Positions 33,782 to 42,691 of a stretch of DNA of 64,000 nt are shown here, piece after piece. The notes beneath the pieces were generated by a model. It was given only the letters and a program-made list of their open reading frames with translations. It was not told the DNA's origin and searched no databases. How positions within the stretch are numbered: position 1 is the stretch's first letter; the number at the start of each line of letters is the position of its first letter. The stretch spans positions 62,001-126,000 of the forward strand of contig NZ_CP026106.1 in the NCBI RefSeq assembly GCF_002902965.1. The letters run 5' to 3'. The translations under genes were made by a program, and so were the position numbers. This stretch comes from Paraburkholderia hospita (GTDB taxonomy: Bacteria; Pseudomonadota; Gammaproteobacteria; Burkholderiales; Burkholderiaceae).

Positions 33782-36262
33782 TCAGAATTCGAGCGTGGAA
33801 AGGAGAGACACCTGCCGCGCATCGCCGACCGCTACGAAATAGCGATTAGCGCTGGACGGGTAATACGTCTTGTTGAAGAGGTTCTTCACATTCAACTGGA
33901 ACGACACATTGTGTCCGCCCCATTTCGTGTTGTAGTTCGCGAACGCATCGGCGACGGTATAGGCGGGCAGGGTGAAGCTGTTCGCGGAATCGCCGGGCCG
34001 CTCGCCGACATAGTGCGCGCCCGCGCCCACGCGCAACTGATCGCCGCCGAAGATCGCGCCGAAGTCGTAGACGGCGGCGAGCGACGCCGTATGCTGCGCG
34101 ACATTCCACAGCCGGTTGCCCGCATACAGCGGGTCTTCCGTCGTTTTCGCGTCGATGTACGCGTAGCTCGCAATGACGCTCCAGCGTTGGCCGATCTGCC
34201 CGGCGACATCGAGCTCGATGCCGCGCGAGCGCGCCTTGCCTGAAGTTCGCCAGTCGGTTTGCTTGGTCGTGTCGTTGTACTGCGACACCAGCACGTTCGA
34301 TTTGTCGATATTGAAGAATGCGAGCGTGCCCGTCACTCCCGCAGGCATCGCGACTTTCGCGCCGACTTCCCACGAGGTCGCTTCTTCCGGCAGCACCGAC
34401 GAGTCGATCACAACGCCCGTGCTGAGTGGAGCGATCGTCGACGTCGGCTTCAGCGATTGCGTATAGCTTCCGTACAACGAGACGGTATCGGTCCACTTGT
34501 AGACGACACCCGCGCGCGGCAGCCATTTGGTGCCGTTCAGATCGGTGTTCACCTGGAACGGGCGGCCGCGTCCCGCGACCTGGTTGTACGACAGGAACCG
34601 CGCGCCGCCGACGAGTATCCACTTGTCGGTCAGATGCAGACTGTCCTGAAAGAACACGGATGCGTCGTGCAACGTGTCGGTCTGGTCGCTGTCGCTGGCG
34701 GATACGGTGGTCGACGGGCTTTCGAGGCCGTAGACGGGGTGCAGATAGTTGAAGGTGTACTTCGTCGCCTGCCGCAACAGGTCCTTGCGATAGATGCGCC
34801 GGTACTCGTCATCGACACCCACCTGCAGGTCGTTGCGTAGACCCGCTACGGTGAAATGCCCATCGATGTAGGCGATCGCGTAGCTGTCCGTGCTGAGCGC
34901 TCCGTGCGTCGCGTCGTTGCTGCGCGAGAGCACGCCTGTCGTGCTGTTGACGCCTTGCACGCGCAACTGGCCGGCGTCGTACGTTTCGCGGTTGTAGCTG
35001 TAGCCGAAATGCGCCTTCCAGTTCGCGTCGATCTGATGATCGATGGTCAGTTGCGCGAGATTCGATTCGCCGTCCATTTCGTTGAACGGCTCGTCGAGAC
35101 GCTCGCGCGCGGGAATGGCCAGCGGCTTGTTGGTCTTTGGATCGAGCGCGGTGCCGCGATCGAACGGATAAAGAAACTTGCGATACTCATACGACAGTAC
35201 GACCTGTGTATCGCGTCCATACCAGGCAAGCGAAGGCGCGACGAGGGTCTCGCGGTGTTCGCCAAAGTTGCGCCAGTATTGTTCGTTGACCTGGTCGACG
35301 ACGAGACGGTACGCAAGGCCTGAATCGCCGATTGGTCCTGTCAGATCGAGCGTGCCGTCCGCGCCGTTGCGGCCGTGGCCGTAGGTCGAGCCGAGCGCCG
35401 AGATGGCGTGATAAGGCGTGAGCAACGGCTGCTTGCTCACCACGTCGACGACGCCGCCCGGGTCCATGATGCCGTAGAGCAGCGACGACGGTCCCTTGAG
35501 CACTTCGACGCTATCGGCTGCGGCGTTGAGGCCGCGGCCCTGCACGAGCGGCATGCCGTTGTGCATGATCGAGCCGTCGCGGTTGCCGCCGAAGCCGCGT
35601 TTGAGCAACGTGTCCTGAGTGCCCGCCAGCGTGTTGCCCTGGACGATGCCGCTGACGTTGGCGAGCGCGTCGTCGAGATTGCGCGGGCGCTGATCGCGCA
35701 ACACTTGCGCGGGCACGATATTGATGGCCTCCGGCGTATCGATGACGGGAATGTCGGAGCGCGTGACATTCGCTTCGGAAGGCGGTCGGTAACTGCCGGG
35801 GCGGATGCCTGTCGCGGCGACCTTGACGGTGGGCAACACGGCGCTGTCGTCGAGTTCGACATTGCTCGCATCTTCGACCAGCGTGTAGCTTCCGTTGGTC
35901 TGCTGGATGGACGACAGCCCCGTGCCGCGCAACAGGCGCACGAGACCTTGCTGCGTATCGTATTCGCCATGCAGGCCCGCGCTATGACGATTCGCGGTGA
36001 GCGCGCTCGGATACGACAGCATGATTCGCGCTTGCTGGCCGTACTGGTTGAGTGCGCTTTCGAGCGGCCCGGCGGCGATGTCGAAAGACTTGCGCGGCGA
36101 GGTTTGGGCCGTCTCCGTTGCATCGGCGGCGAAAACAGCGGGAGACGCAATGGTCGCGAAGATCGTTGCCGTCGCGATACCGATGATGTGCCGTCCGGGA
36201 AACGCGCGACGACGTGATTCAAGTGCGGCGGTATTCGCGCAGGCTCTTGCAGAAAGTCCCAT
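33782..36262 (-). CDS. TonB-dependent siderophore receptor with STN signalling domain (FecA/FpvA type)
   Basis: An 826-residue receptor. The signal peptide (ends near VFAAD) is followed by a secretin/TonB N-terminal domain, RKSFDIAAGPLESALNQYGQQARIMLSYP...GLVRLLRGTGLSSIQQ...YTLVED, the part that talks to a FecR regulator. The plug follows (NIVPAQVLRDQRPRNLDDALANVSGIVQGN..., VEVLKGPSSLLYGIMDPGGVVDVVSKQP near residue 260). The barrel ends in ...LLSTLEF with a terminal Phe. With FecR and FecI encoded just upstream, this is a surface-signalling siderophore system. Ligand unknown. Confidence 0.92.
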   Translation of the reverse strand: MGLSARACANTAALESRRRAFPGRHIIGIATATIFATIASPAVFAADATETAQTSPRKSFDIAAGPLESALNQYGQQARIMLSYPSALTANRHSAGLHGEYDTQQGLVRLLRGTGLSSIQQTNGSYTLVEDASNVELDDSAVLPTVKVAATGIRPGSYRPPSEANVTRSDIPVIDTPEAINIVPAQVLRDQRPRNLDDALANVSGIVQGNTLAGTQDTLLKRGFGGNRDGSIMHNGMPLVQGRGLNAAADSVEVLKGPSSLLYGIMDPGGVVDVVSKQPLLTPYHAISALGSTYGHGRNGADGTLDLTGPIGDSGLAYRLVVDQVNEQYWRNFGEHRETLVAPSLAWYGRDTQVVLSYEYRKFLYPFDRGTALDPKTNKPLAIPARERLDEPFNEMDGESNLAQLTIDHQIDANWKAHFGYSYNRETYDAGQLRVQGVNSTTGVLSRSNDATHGALSTDSYAIAYIDGHFTVAGLRNDLQVGVDDEYRRIYRKDLLRQATKYTFNYLHPVYGLESPSTTVSASDSDQTDTLHDASVFFQDSLHLTDKWILVGGARFLSYNQVAGRGRPFQVNTDLNGTKWLPRAGVVYKWTDTVSLYGSYTQSLKPTSTIAPLSTGVVIDSSVLPEEATSWEVGAKVAMPAGVTGTLAFFNIDKSNVLVSQYNDTTKQTDWRTSGKARSRGIELDVAGQIGQRWSVIASYAYIDAKTTEDPLYAGNRLWNVAQHTASLAAVYDFGAIFGGDQLRVGAGAHYVGERPGDSANSFTLPAYTVADAFANYNTKWGGHNVSFQLNVKNLFNKTYYPSSANRYFVAVGDARQVSLLSTLEF

Positions 36263-36376
36263 GTTTTACGAAGCTCGAGGAGGTAGATGATCTGGTGTTC
36301 TCATCTGCCTTGTCCCGCGAGAATCGAAAACAGCTCAATGTCGACGAAAATTTTTTACCGCGTAGTGATTGCCGCC

Positions 36377-37363
36377 CTAAGAACGCGCTGGCTTCACCGT
36401 TACCCAATAGCGCGTGATGTACTCCAGCTCGACGGGCAGCGTGCTCGCAAGCGTGTTGAGTACGCGATCCGTGTCCGATAGCGGATAGGTGCCCGACAGG
36501 CGGAAGTCCGCGATCGAAGGATCGCAGCGCAGGTAGCCGTCGCGATACCGCCCGAGTTCCGACAGGAAGTCGGCGAGACGCATGTTGCTCGCGACCAGCA
36601 TGCCTTGTGTCCATGCGGCCGTATCGGTGCTTGTCGGCTCGATCGGCATGATCTGCGTGGCGGTGAAGCGCATGCGCTCGCCTGCACGCACGACCTTGGA
36701 CACGCCCGGCGCGCGGCCCGGTTCGACCTTGACCGCACCTTCGAACACGTCGAGCCGCGTCGTCGAATCTTCCTGTCTGAGCGAGAAGCGCGTGCCGAGC
36801 GGTATCGAGACGCCTTGTGCCGTCTGCGCGACGAACGGACGCGGCGCGGGGCCGTCGTCGTGTCCCGTGACTACCATGATTTCGCCGCGAATCAGAACGA
36901 TGCGGCGCTCCGTGTCCGAGAAGCGGACATCGACGGCGCTCGCGGTATTGAGCATGAGCCGCGTGCCATCAGCGAGCGTCACGTTGCGCTGCTCGCCCGT
37001 GCTGGTGCGCAGATCCGCGCTCCAGCCGCGCCACGTAATCTGATCGCGCGCAAGCCAGGCCGTTCCGCCCGCAAAGAAGAGGACAGCGAGCGCCTTGATG
37101 CCGGCGCGCCGTGCCGGCGAACGCGGACGCGTCAACGCGGCGCGCGCGGCACTCGCAGCCGGGCTTTCATTGACCATCTGAAGACGTTGACTCACAGACT
37201 GGATGTGCCGCCACGCGCGATCGTGATCGGCGTGTTCGGTTCGCCAGCATTCGAACGCGCGTCGTTGCGAGTCGGTGATGTCACCGGACTGCAGATCGAG
37301 CCACCATTCGACCGCGCGACGCGCGACATTCGGAGCGATGCCAGGAGGACTGCCGATATTCAC
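36377..37363 (-). CDS. FecR-family anti-sigma regulator
   Basis: A 328-residue inner-membrane signal transducer. The N-terminus is the sigma-contacting FecR domain (VARRAVEWWLDLQSGDITDSQRRAFECWRTEHADHDRAWRHIQ); one membrane helix lies at about residues 88-105; the periplasmic part has the FecR signature LADGTRLMLNTASAVDVRFSDTERRIVLIRGEIMV. It receives the signal from the receptor STN domain and controls the FecI sigma factor. It appears to start with GTG, 4 bases after the sigma gene stop. Family clear. Confidence 0.9.
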   Translation of the reverse strand: MNIGSPPGIAPNVARRAVEWWLDLQSGDITDSQRRAFECWRTEHADHDRAWRHIQSVSQRLQMVNESPAASAARAALTRPRSPARRAGIKALAVLFFAGGTAWLARDQITWRGWSADLRTSTGEQRNVTLADGTRLMLNTASAVDVRFSDTERRIVLIRGEIMVVTGHDDGPAPRPFVAQTAQGVSIPLGTRFSLRQEDSTTRLDVFEGAVKVEPGRAPGVSKVVRAGERMRFTATQIMPIEPTSTDTAAWTQGMLVASNMRLADFLSELGRYRDGYLRCDPSIADFRLSGTYPLSDTDRVLNTLASTLPVELEYITRYWVTVKPARS

Positions 37364-37367
37364 GCGT

Positions 37368-37880
37368 CTATTCCAGTTTCATCGCGAAGAAGCATTGCGC
37401 TGCCGCTTTCAGCAGATAGCGCTTCACCGTCGCGAGGGAAATACGCAGCGTGGCCGCGATTTCCGTCTGCGTCGCGCCGTCGAGTTGCGCCATCAGGAAT
37501 GCGCGCTTGACGGGTACGGGTAGACCGTCGAGCAACGCGTCGATCTCGCACAATGTTTCGAGCAGCACGGCACGTTCTTCGGGCGACGGCGCAAGCGGCT
37601 CCGGCACCAGCGCGAGCGCTTCGAGATAGGCGCGCTCGATCTGCTCACGTCGCCAGTGATTCGCCAGGACCCGCTGGGCGACCGTCGTGAGGAAGGCGCG
37701 CGGCTCGAGCAATTCAAGCGGTTCGTCGCGCGCGAGCAGGCGCATAAAAGTGTCGTGCGCAAGGTCGGCCGCCCGATGCGCGCATCCCAGCTTGCGGCGC
37801 AGCCACGTGTGAAGCCAGCCATGATGGGCGACGTAGAGGTTTTCGACCTCGAGACGCAACGAGAGATTGTCTGCTGGCAT
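37368..37880 (-). CDS. FecI-like ECF sigma factor
   Basis: A 170-residue iron-type ECF sigma factor. Region 2: YVAHHGWLHTWLRRKLGCAHRAADLAHDTFMRLL, PRAFLTTVAQRVLANHWRRE. Region 4: LLDGLPVPVKRAFLMAQLDGATQTEIAATLRISLATVKRYLLKA. I start at ATG 37880, the natural beginning of the conserved part, although the frame is open to 38096. A Fur-box-like site lies 43 bases upstream. It would direct transcription of the receptor operon when the siderophore signal arrives through FecR. Confidence 0.9.
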   Translation of the reverse strand: MPADNLSLRLEVENLYVAHHGWLHTWLRRKLGCAHRAADLAHDTFMRLLARDEPLELLEPRAFLTTVAQRVLANHWRREQIERAYLEALALVPEPLAPSPEERAVLLETLCEIDALLDGLPVPVKRAFLMAQLDGATQTEIAATLRISLATVKRYLLKAAAQCFFAMKLE

Positions 37881-38276
37881 GCGCGGTCTTCCGGACGAGT
37901 CCAGTAAGCAAAATAAAACTACTAAATGAGAATTATTCGTATTGTCGCACAAGGGAATGCGGTCTTGCACGCGATCAAATTTCCCGTGCGAGCGTCGCCT
38001 GCCGACGGGAATGGCGCGCGGGCATACGTTCTGCGGCTGCGTTGAACGCCCGTCGCGCGCCGTTGCACGGGTCTGACGACCGTCCATGCAGGCCATCGCC
38101 CATCCCGCCGATGCGTCCTGTCAAAATCACGGCTCGGCGTACCCGGGCGCCTGCACTGCCCTGCAAATGCTTGCTGGATGAGCATTGGCACGTTTCTTCC
38201 GTCGCGGATGCCGCCGATCGTAGTAACGTATCGAAAATTTTGCCTTTCGCCTGGCCAGTTGATTCTCGAGGCGCAT
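37881..38276. other. Divergent intergenic region between fecI-like and kfrA-like genes
   Basis: 396 bases. It holds the Fur-box-like site near the left end and must contain the rightward promoter of the KfrA-like gene. A short A/T patch with AAAATTTT at about 38235-38242 lies 35 bases before the kfrA-like ATG. KfrA proteins bind their own promoters, so that patch could be part of an operator; the sequence alone does not prove it. Confidence 0.4.
37924..37942 (-). promoter_or_regulatory. Fur-box-like site upstream of fecI-like gene
   Basis: AATGAGAATTATTCGTATT, an inverted, A/T-rich 19-mer close to Fur-box consensus (repeated NATNAT-type hexamers) and unlike the surrounding high-GC sequence. 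It sits 44 bases before the sigma gene start, where iron-loaded Fur would block transcription. Confidence 0.65.
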
Positions 38277-41200
38277 ATGTCCACCGACACCGACACCACC
38301 ATGACTGATGAGCAGGTCGCAGCCATTGCAGACCGCATGACCGAAGAAGGCCGTCTGGTTTCCCCCGTCACGATCTGGGCGGAAGTTCGCAGCGGTTCGA
38401 TCGTTGCCGTCGCCGCGGCGCTGCAACGTTGGCGCGAGACGCGCCAGCCGCAGGCACCGCAGGCGCCGGAGCCGCAAGCCCAGAAGGCGCTGCCTGGTGA
38501 ACTGGCGGAAACCTTGATGGAGGCCGCGCGCCGCATCTGGTCCGCTTCTCAGGACGACGCGGGCCGGATGCTCAGCGAGGGTCTAGGCGCGGCGAGCCAG
38601 CAACTCGATGTCGTGCGCAAAGAGCGTGACGAGGCGCTTGCCGCCTATCAGAAGACGGGAGAAGAAGTGGAAACAGGGCGCGAGCGGCTGGACGGGTTGC
38701 GCAACGACCTGCACGCATTGCAGGAATCCGCCGCGCAGGCGCGCTCGGAACTGGAGGCCGTGACCGCGCGCGCGGAAGCCGCCGAGGCGAACGTCCAGAA
38801 CCTGAGCGAGCGCGCATCGGCGGGTGAAGCGAAGCTCACGGCGATCCAGAGCACGCTCGAGGATCAGCACAAGGCAAACGAATGGCTGGCCGCGACGGTT
38901 TCGAGTAAGAACGAGGAAATCGCGCGGCTTGGCCGCGAGCGCGACGACGCGCGCCGGCAGATCGCGACGCTGGATGAGGCTTGCCAGGCGAAGTCGGAAG
39001 AGGCGGAGCGCTGGTCTCAGGAGGCGGGCGCGGCAGTGTCGCGCGCCGAAGTAGCGACGGCGCAGGCGAACGAGAGCACGGCGCGCCTCGCATCGGTCGA
39101 GGCCGACTTGAGCGAGACCCGCAACGCACTCGCCGCGGAACGCGACGCCGCCCTGGAACATGCCGCGGACCTTTCCGAGCAGCGTGGCGTACTGGAGCGC
39201 GTCACACGAGAACTGGACGAATCGCGAGCGCAGATTGGCGCGCTGACCGAGGCGCACGCGCTGGGGGCAGTTGAACTGGCGCGCGCGACGCAGGACGCGT
39301 CTGCCGCGAATGAACGTGCCGACGCGGCGGAGCAGCGCGCGTCCCAACTGGACCAGAGCTTGACGGTCGAACGTGAGGCAACGGCTGCGCAGCGCGACGA
39401 ACTGCTGCGCGTCGCGCGCGAACTGGACGAGGCACGGACGCGCGCCGATACGTTGACCGAGGCGCAGACGGCCGCGAGCGCCGAACTGGCGCGGGTCTCG
39501 CAGGACGCCTTCGCCGCGAAGCAAAGGGCCGATGCCGCCGAGCAGCGCGCGTCGCAACTCGAGCAGAGTCTGACAGTAGAGCGTGAGATAACGGCGGCGC
39601 ACAGCGACGAGCTTCAGCGTGTCAGGACCGAACTGGAAGAAGCGCGCGCGCAGATCAATGCACTGAACGAGGCGCAGACGGCCGCGACGTCCGAGCTGGA
39701 GCGGGTCACGGAAGACGTATCGTCCGCAAAGCAACGCTTGGAGTCGGCCGAACAGCGCGCAGCGGAACTGGAGCAGAGCCTGGCGGTGGAGCGCGAGGCC
39801 ACGGCGGCGCAAAGCGATGAACGGCAGCGTGTCACGCGCGAACTGGACGAAGCCCGTTCACGGATCGACGCGTTGTCACAAGACTCGACCGCCGCGAAGG
39901 AAAGGGCAGAAACCGCCGAGCAACGCGTAATCGAACTGGAGCAGAACCTCGCGAGCGAGCGGGAAGCATCGGCGGCGCGGACGGGCGAACTGCAGCGCGT
40001 CACGCATGAACTCGAAGAAGCGCGAACACAGATCAACGCGCTCACCGAGGCGCAGACGGCGACAAGCGCCGAACTGGCGAACGCCAGGCAGGAAGCCGCT
40101 GCGGTGCAGCAGCGGGCCGAAGCCGCCGAACAGCGCGGCGTCCAGTTGGACGAGAGTCTTGCCGTCGCGCGCGAGGCAGCCGTGGCACGCAACAGCGAAG
40201 CGTCCGCTCAGTTCGACGAATTGCAACGCGTCACGCGCGAACTCGAAGAAGCACGCAATCAGATCAACGCGCTGACCGAGGCGCAAACGGCGGCAGCCGC
40301 TGAACTGGCGCAGGTGACGCAAGATGCATCCGCCGAGAAGCGCCGTGCCGACGCAGCCGCGCAACTGTCGGCCCGCCTGGAACGCGACGTTGCTGCGGAA
40401 CGCGAGGCAGCGACAGCGCGAACCGCTCAAGCGGCGGCGCAATCGAACGAGTTGCAACGCGTCACGCATGAACTCGAAGAAGCGCGCAATCGGATCAACG
40501 CACTGACCGAGACGCAAACGGCGACAGCCGCAGAATTGGCGCAGGTGACGCAGGACGCGTCCGCGGCGAAGAACCGCGCGGAAGCAGCCGAGCAAACGCT
40601 CGTAGCGGAACGCGACGAAGCACGCAAGCAGGCGGCCGCCTTGACGGATGCCCAGTCCGTTGCAAGCGCCGAGCTGTCGCGGCTCACGCAAGAAGTATCC
40701 GCCGCAAGAGAAAGAGCAGACGCAGCCGAGCAACGTGCAGCGCAACTGGAGCAAAGCCTCGCAGCCGAGCAGGAAGCCGCCGCCACGCGAAACAGCGAAG
40801 CGTCGTCGCAACTCAACGAACTGCAACGCGTCACGCAAGAAGTCGACGAAGCCCGCAAGCAGATCGGCACGCTCACCGACGCACAAACGTCAGCGAGCGC
40901 AGAACTGACGAGGCTCGCACAGGACGCATCGGCGGCGAAGGAAAGGGCGGACGCAGCCGAACGGCAGGCAGCGCAATCGGAGCAGAGCCTTTCGTCCGAG
41001 CGCGAGGCGGCCGCAGCGAAAAGCGACAACGCGTCGACGCAACTCGACGAGTTGCAGCGCGTCACGCGCGAACTCGACGAAGCCCGCGCACAGATCAGCG
41101 CGATGAGCGAGTCGCAGACGGCGGCCAGCGCCGAACTGGCGCGCGCGACGCAAGACGCGTTCGACGCGAAGGAGCGGGCGGATGCAGCGGAACAGCGCGC

Positions 41201-41648
41201 AGCCGAGCTGGCGCAAAGGCAGGCCGAGCGCCCGTACGAACAGGCGTCGACAAAGGCCGCGCAAGGCGGCGAACTGCCGGGCGGAACCGATGTCACGGAA
41301 GAACTCGCGTCCTTGCAACGCCAGATCGCCGCTCAGGCGAAGACTCACACGAAGGCCTACAACGAGCTTCGTGCGAACGCCGAGCAATGGGTGACGTACG
41401 CGAAGGACATCAAGCAGCGGCTCGACCAGGCGAACGAAAAAATTCTCTTCATCGACGCGCGCAGCACCGGCGAAGTCGCGCTCCTGCGCAGGCTCTCGTT
41501 CGAACTGGAGCGTCTCAAGCCCGACCACGAACTGGTGTTCAGGGAAGCGCAGAAGAAGCTGATCGGCGCGACGATGACCCAGCAACTCGCGCAGAAGGGC
41601 TACCAGTACGATCCGGCGACGGCTGCGATGTCGAAGCTTGAGGGCTGA
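38277..41648 (+). CDS. Giant KfrA-like coiled-coil DNA-binding protein
   Basis: A 1123-residue protein. The N-terminal about 60 residues match the KfrA-type DNA-binding domain of plasmid partition/regulation proteins: MTDEQVAAIADRMTEEGRLVSPVTIWAEVRSGSIVAVAAALQRWRETRQ. From about residue 100 to 985 it is an uninterrupted Ala/Glu/Arg coiled coil, with ten tandem repeats at residues about 309-982. The end (about 990-1123: EELASLQRQIAAQAKTHTKAYNELR...QWVTYAKDIKQRLDQANEKILFIDAR...) is non-repetitive. Plasmid KfrA (RK2 and relatives) is about 300-350 residues; this one is over three times larger and lies on what looks like chromosome. ATG chosen where the domain begins; GAGGCGCAT precedes it. Confidence 0.85.
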   Translation: MSTDTDTTMTDEQVAAIADRMTEEGRLVSPVTIWAEVRSGSIVAVAAALQRWRETRQPQAPQAPEPQAQKALPGELAETLMEAARRIWSASQDDAGRMLSEGLGAASQQLDVVRKERDEALAAYQKTGEEVETGRERLDGLRNDLHALQESAAQARSELEAVTARAEAAEANVQNLSERASAGEAKLTAIQSTLEDQHKANEWLAATVSSKNEEIARLGRERDDARRQIATLDEACQAKSEEAERWSQEAGAAVSRAEVATAQANESTARLASVEADLSETRNALAAERDAALEHAADLSEQRGVLERVTRELDESRAQIGALTEAHALGAVELARATQDASAANERADAAEQRASQLDQSLTVEREATAAQRDELLRVARELDEARTRADTLTEAQTAASAELARVSQDAFAAKQRADAAEQRASQLEQSLTVEREITAAHSDELQRVRTELEEARAQINALNEAQTAATSELERVTEDVSSAKQRLESAEQRAAELEQSLAVEREATAAQSDERQRVTRELDEARSRIDALSQDSTAAKERAETAEQRVIELEQNLASEREASAARTGELQRVTHELEEARTQINALTEAQTATSAELANARQEAAAVQQRAEAAEQRGVQLDESLAVAREAAVARNSEASAQFDELQRVTRELEEARNQINALTEAQTAAAAELAQVTQDASAEKRRADAAAQLSARLERDVAAEREAATARTAQAAAQSNELQRVTHELEEARNRINALTETQTATAAELAQVTQDASAAKNRAEAAEQTLVAERDEARKQAAALTDAQSVASAELSRLTQEVSAARERADAAEQRAAQLEQSLAAEQEAAATRNSEASSQLNELQRVTQEVDEARKQIGTLTDAQTSASAELTRLAQDASAAKERADAAERQAAQSEQSLSSEREAAAAKSDNASTQLDELQRVTRELDEARAQISAMSESQTAASAELARATQDAFDAKERADAAEQRAAELAQRQAERPYEQASTKAAQGGELPGGTDVTEELASLQRQIAAQAKTHTKAYNELRANAEQWVTYAKDIKQRLDQANEKILFIDARSTGEVALLRRLSFELERLKPDHELVFREAQKKLIGATMTQQLAQKGYQYDPATAAMSKLEG
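39201..41220 (+). repeat. Ten tandem coding repeats (8, 10 or 11 heptads each)
   Basis: Inside the kfrA-like gene, units begin at 39201, 39411, 39621, 39831, 39999, 40230, 40461, about 40620, 40830 and 41061. Spacings are 210, 210, 210, 168, 231, 231, about 159, about 210 and 231 bases: 10, 8 or 11 whole heptads in eight cases. Each unit follows V-T-x-E-L-(D/E)-E-A-R-x-x-I-x-A-L-T-E-A-Q-T, then A-x-A-E-L-A, then A-E-Q-R-A and a closing D-E-L-Q-R. Unit 7 breaks the heptad phase by 53 codons. Confidence 0.85.
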
Positions 41649-41664
41649 CGCGCACAACGCGCAT

Positions 41665-42160
41665 TCAGCCCTCGATCAGTCGTTCGAGGACATCGACGTC
41701 GCCCATCTGTCCGCCCTTGAACATGACCTCGGTGCCGTCGAGCCAAGGCTCGTCGGCGTGCAGGCGGCACACGGTGACGCCCGCCGTCAGCGGTGCGCGA
41801 TAGGACAGACCCCATGCGTCGAGCGCCTGGACCGCGTGGCTCGACGTGTCGCCGCCCGCAATGCCGATGCGCCGCGGCCTCGCTGCGCGCACCACGTCGC
41901 GCAGCAGTGCCGCGCACGCCTGTGCGGTGCGCTCGCGGCTTGCGCCCTCTTGCTGCGCGTCACGCGCCGATGCTTGCGGGCGACGCGTGAACGCGAGCAC
42001 ATTGCGTCCGTCGCGCAGCATGTCGACGATGGGCGCTGTTTTGAAACACAGCGTGTCGCTGTCGCATGCAAGCGGATCGGTCTCGATCTTCCAGTACGAG
42101 CGTGTGGCTGCCATCTGTTCGACCGTGACGGGTGACAGGCTGACCAGCAAGTGCAAACAC
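41665..42160 (-). pseudogene. Truncated four-carbon-acid sugar kinase (DUF1537/OtnK-like), C-terminal part only
   Basis: About 165 codons that match only the nucleotide-binding C-terminal domain of sugar-acid kinases of the DUF1537 family: LHLLVSLSPVTVEQMA, then RIGIAGGDTSSHAVQALDAWGLSYRAPLTAGVTVCRL and EVMFKGGQMGDVDVLERLIEG. Intact members have about 400-430 residues with a substrate-binding N-terminal half; that half is absent. The remnant begins immediately behind the VOC gene stop, so the deletion breakpoint lies there. The surviving frame is intact, but it has no clear start. Probably non-functional. Confidence 0.65.
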
Positions 42161-42163
42161 GCG

Positions 42164-42625
42164 TTACTTCGCAAACAGCTGGCCGATGTCCTTGAACGCC
42201 TTGAACTCCAGCGCGTTGCCGCACGGATCGAACAGGAACATGGTCGCCTGTTCGCCGACCTGCCCTTGAAAGCGGATATACGGCTCGATCACGAACTTCG
42301 TGCCGAACGACCTCAACCGTGCTGCGAGCGCTTCCCATTGATCCCACGCAAGCACGACGCCGAAATGCGGCACGGGCACGTCATGACCGTCGACGGGATT
42401 GCTGTGTACGCTCTCTTGCGACGCCGTCTTCGGATGCTCGTGAATCACGAGTTGATGGCCGAAGAAATTCAAGTCGACCCATTGCGTGCTGGAGCGGCCT
42501 TCTTCGAGGCCGAACACGCGTCCGTAAAAGTCACGCGCGGCGGGAAGGTCGTAGACGGGAATGGCCAGATGAAAAGGGGAAAGGCTCACTGTTTTCTCCA
42601 TGTGGGGCGCTCGCAGACCGCACAT
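42164..42625 (-). CDS. VOC family protein (glyoxalase/dioxygenase-like)
   Basis: A 153-residue VOC protein with [39 protein letters not shown], a second unit [19 protein letters not shown] and [28 protein letters not shown]. The metal ligands His (HLAIPV), His (FGHQLVIHE) and Glu (ALEFK) are in place, so it could be a metal-dependent enzyme. Divergent from the LysR gene at 42692, which is a likely regulator. GAAAACAGTG precedes the ATG. Confidence 0.83.
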   Translation of the reverse strand: MCGLRAPHMEKTVSLSPFHLAIPVYDLPAARDFYGRVFGLEEGRSSTQWVDLNFFGHQLVIHEHPKTASQESVHSNPVDGHDVPVPHFGVVLAWDQWEALAARLRSFGTKFVIEPYIRFQGQVGEQATMFLFDPCGNALEFKAFKDIGQLFAK

Positions 42626-42691
42626 AGTACGCGGCGGAATTGAAAAATTAAATCAATATATAATTTCGTAAAACACAAATGAAATTTATCA
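42626..42691. promoter_or_regulatory. A/T-rich divergent promoter region between VOC and LysR genes
   Basis: Sixty-six bases with a strongly A/T-rich core (around TTAAATCAATATATAATTTC). A consensus-like TATAAT at 42659-42664 could serve the LysR gene. LysR regulators commonly bind such spacers (T-N11-A pattern) and control the divergent gene. Confidence 0.5.

Noticed and set aside
39201..41220. Repeats considered as a CRISPR array or transposon repeats
   Set aside because: They are in frame, encode a continuous protein, have a period of 168-231 bases with no conserved short repeat and unique spacer alternation.
38277..41648. KfrA similarity taken as evidence that the window is a plasmid or has a plasmid origin
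   Set aside because: There is no replication gene, partition pair or iteron array nearby, and the surrounding genes are ordinary chromosomal metabolism. Chromosomal KfrA-like proteins exist in this group.
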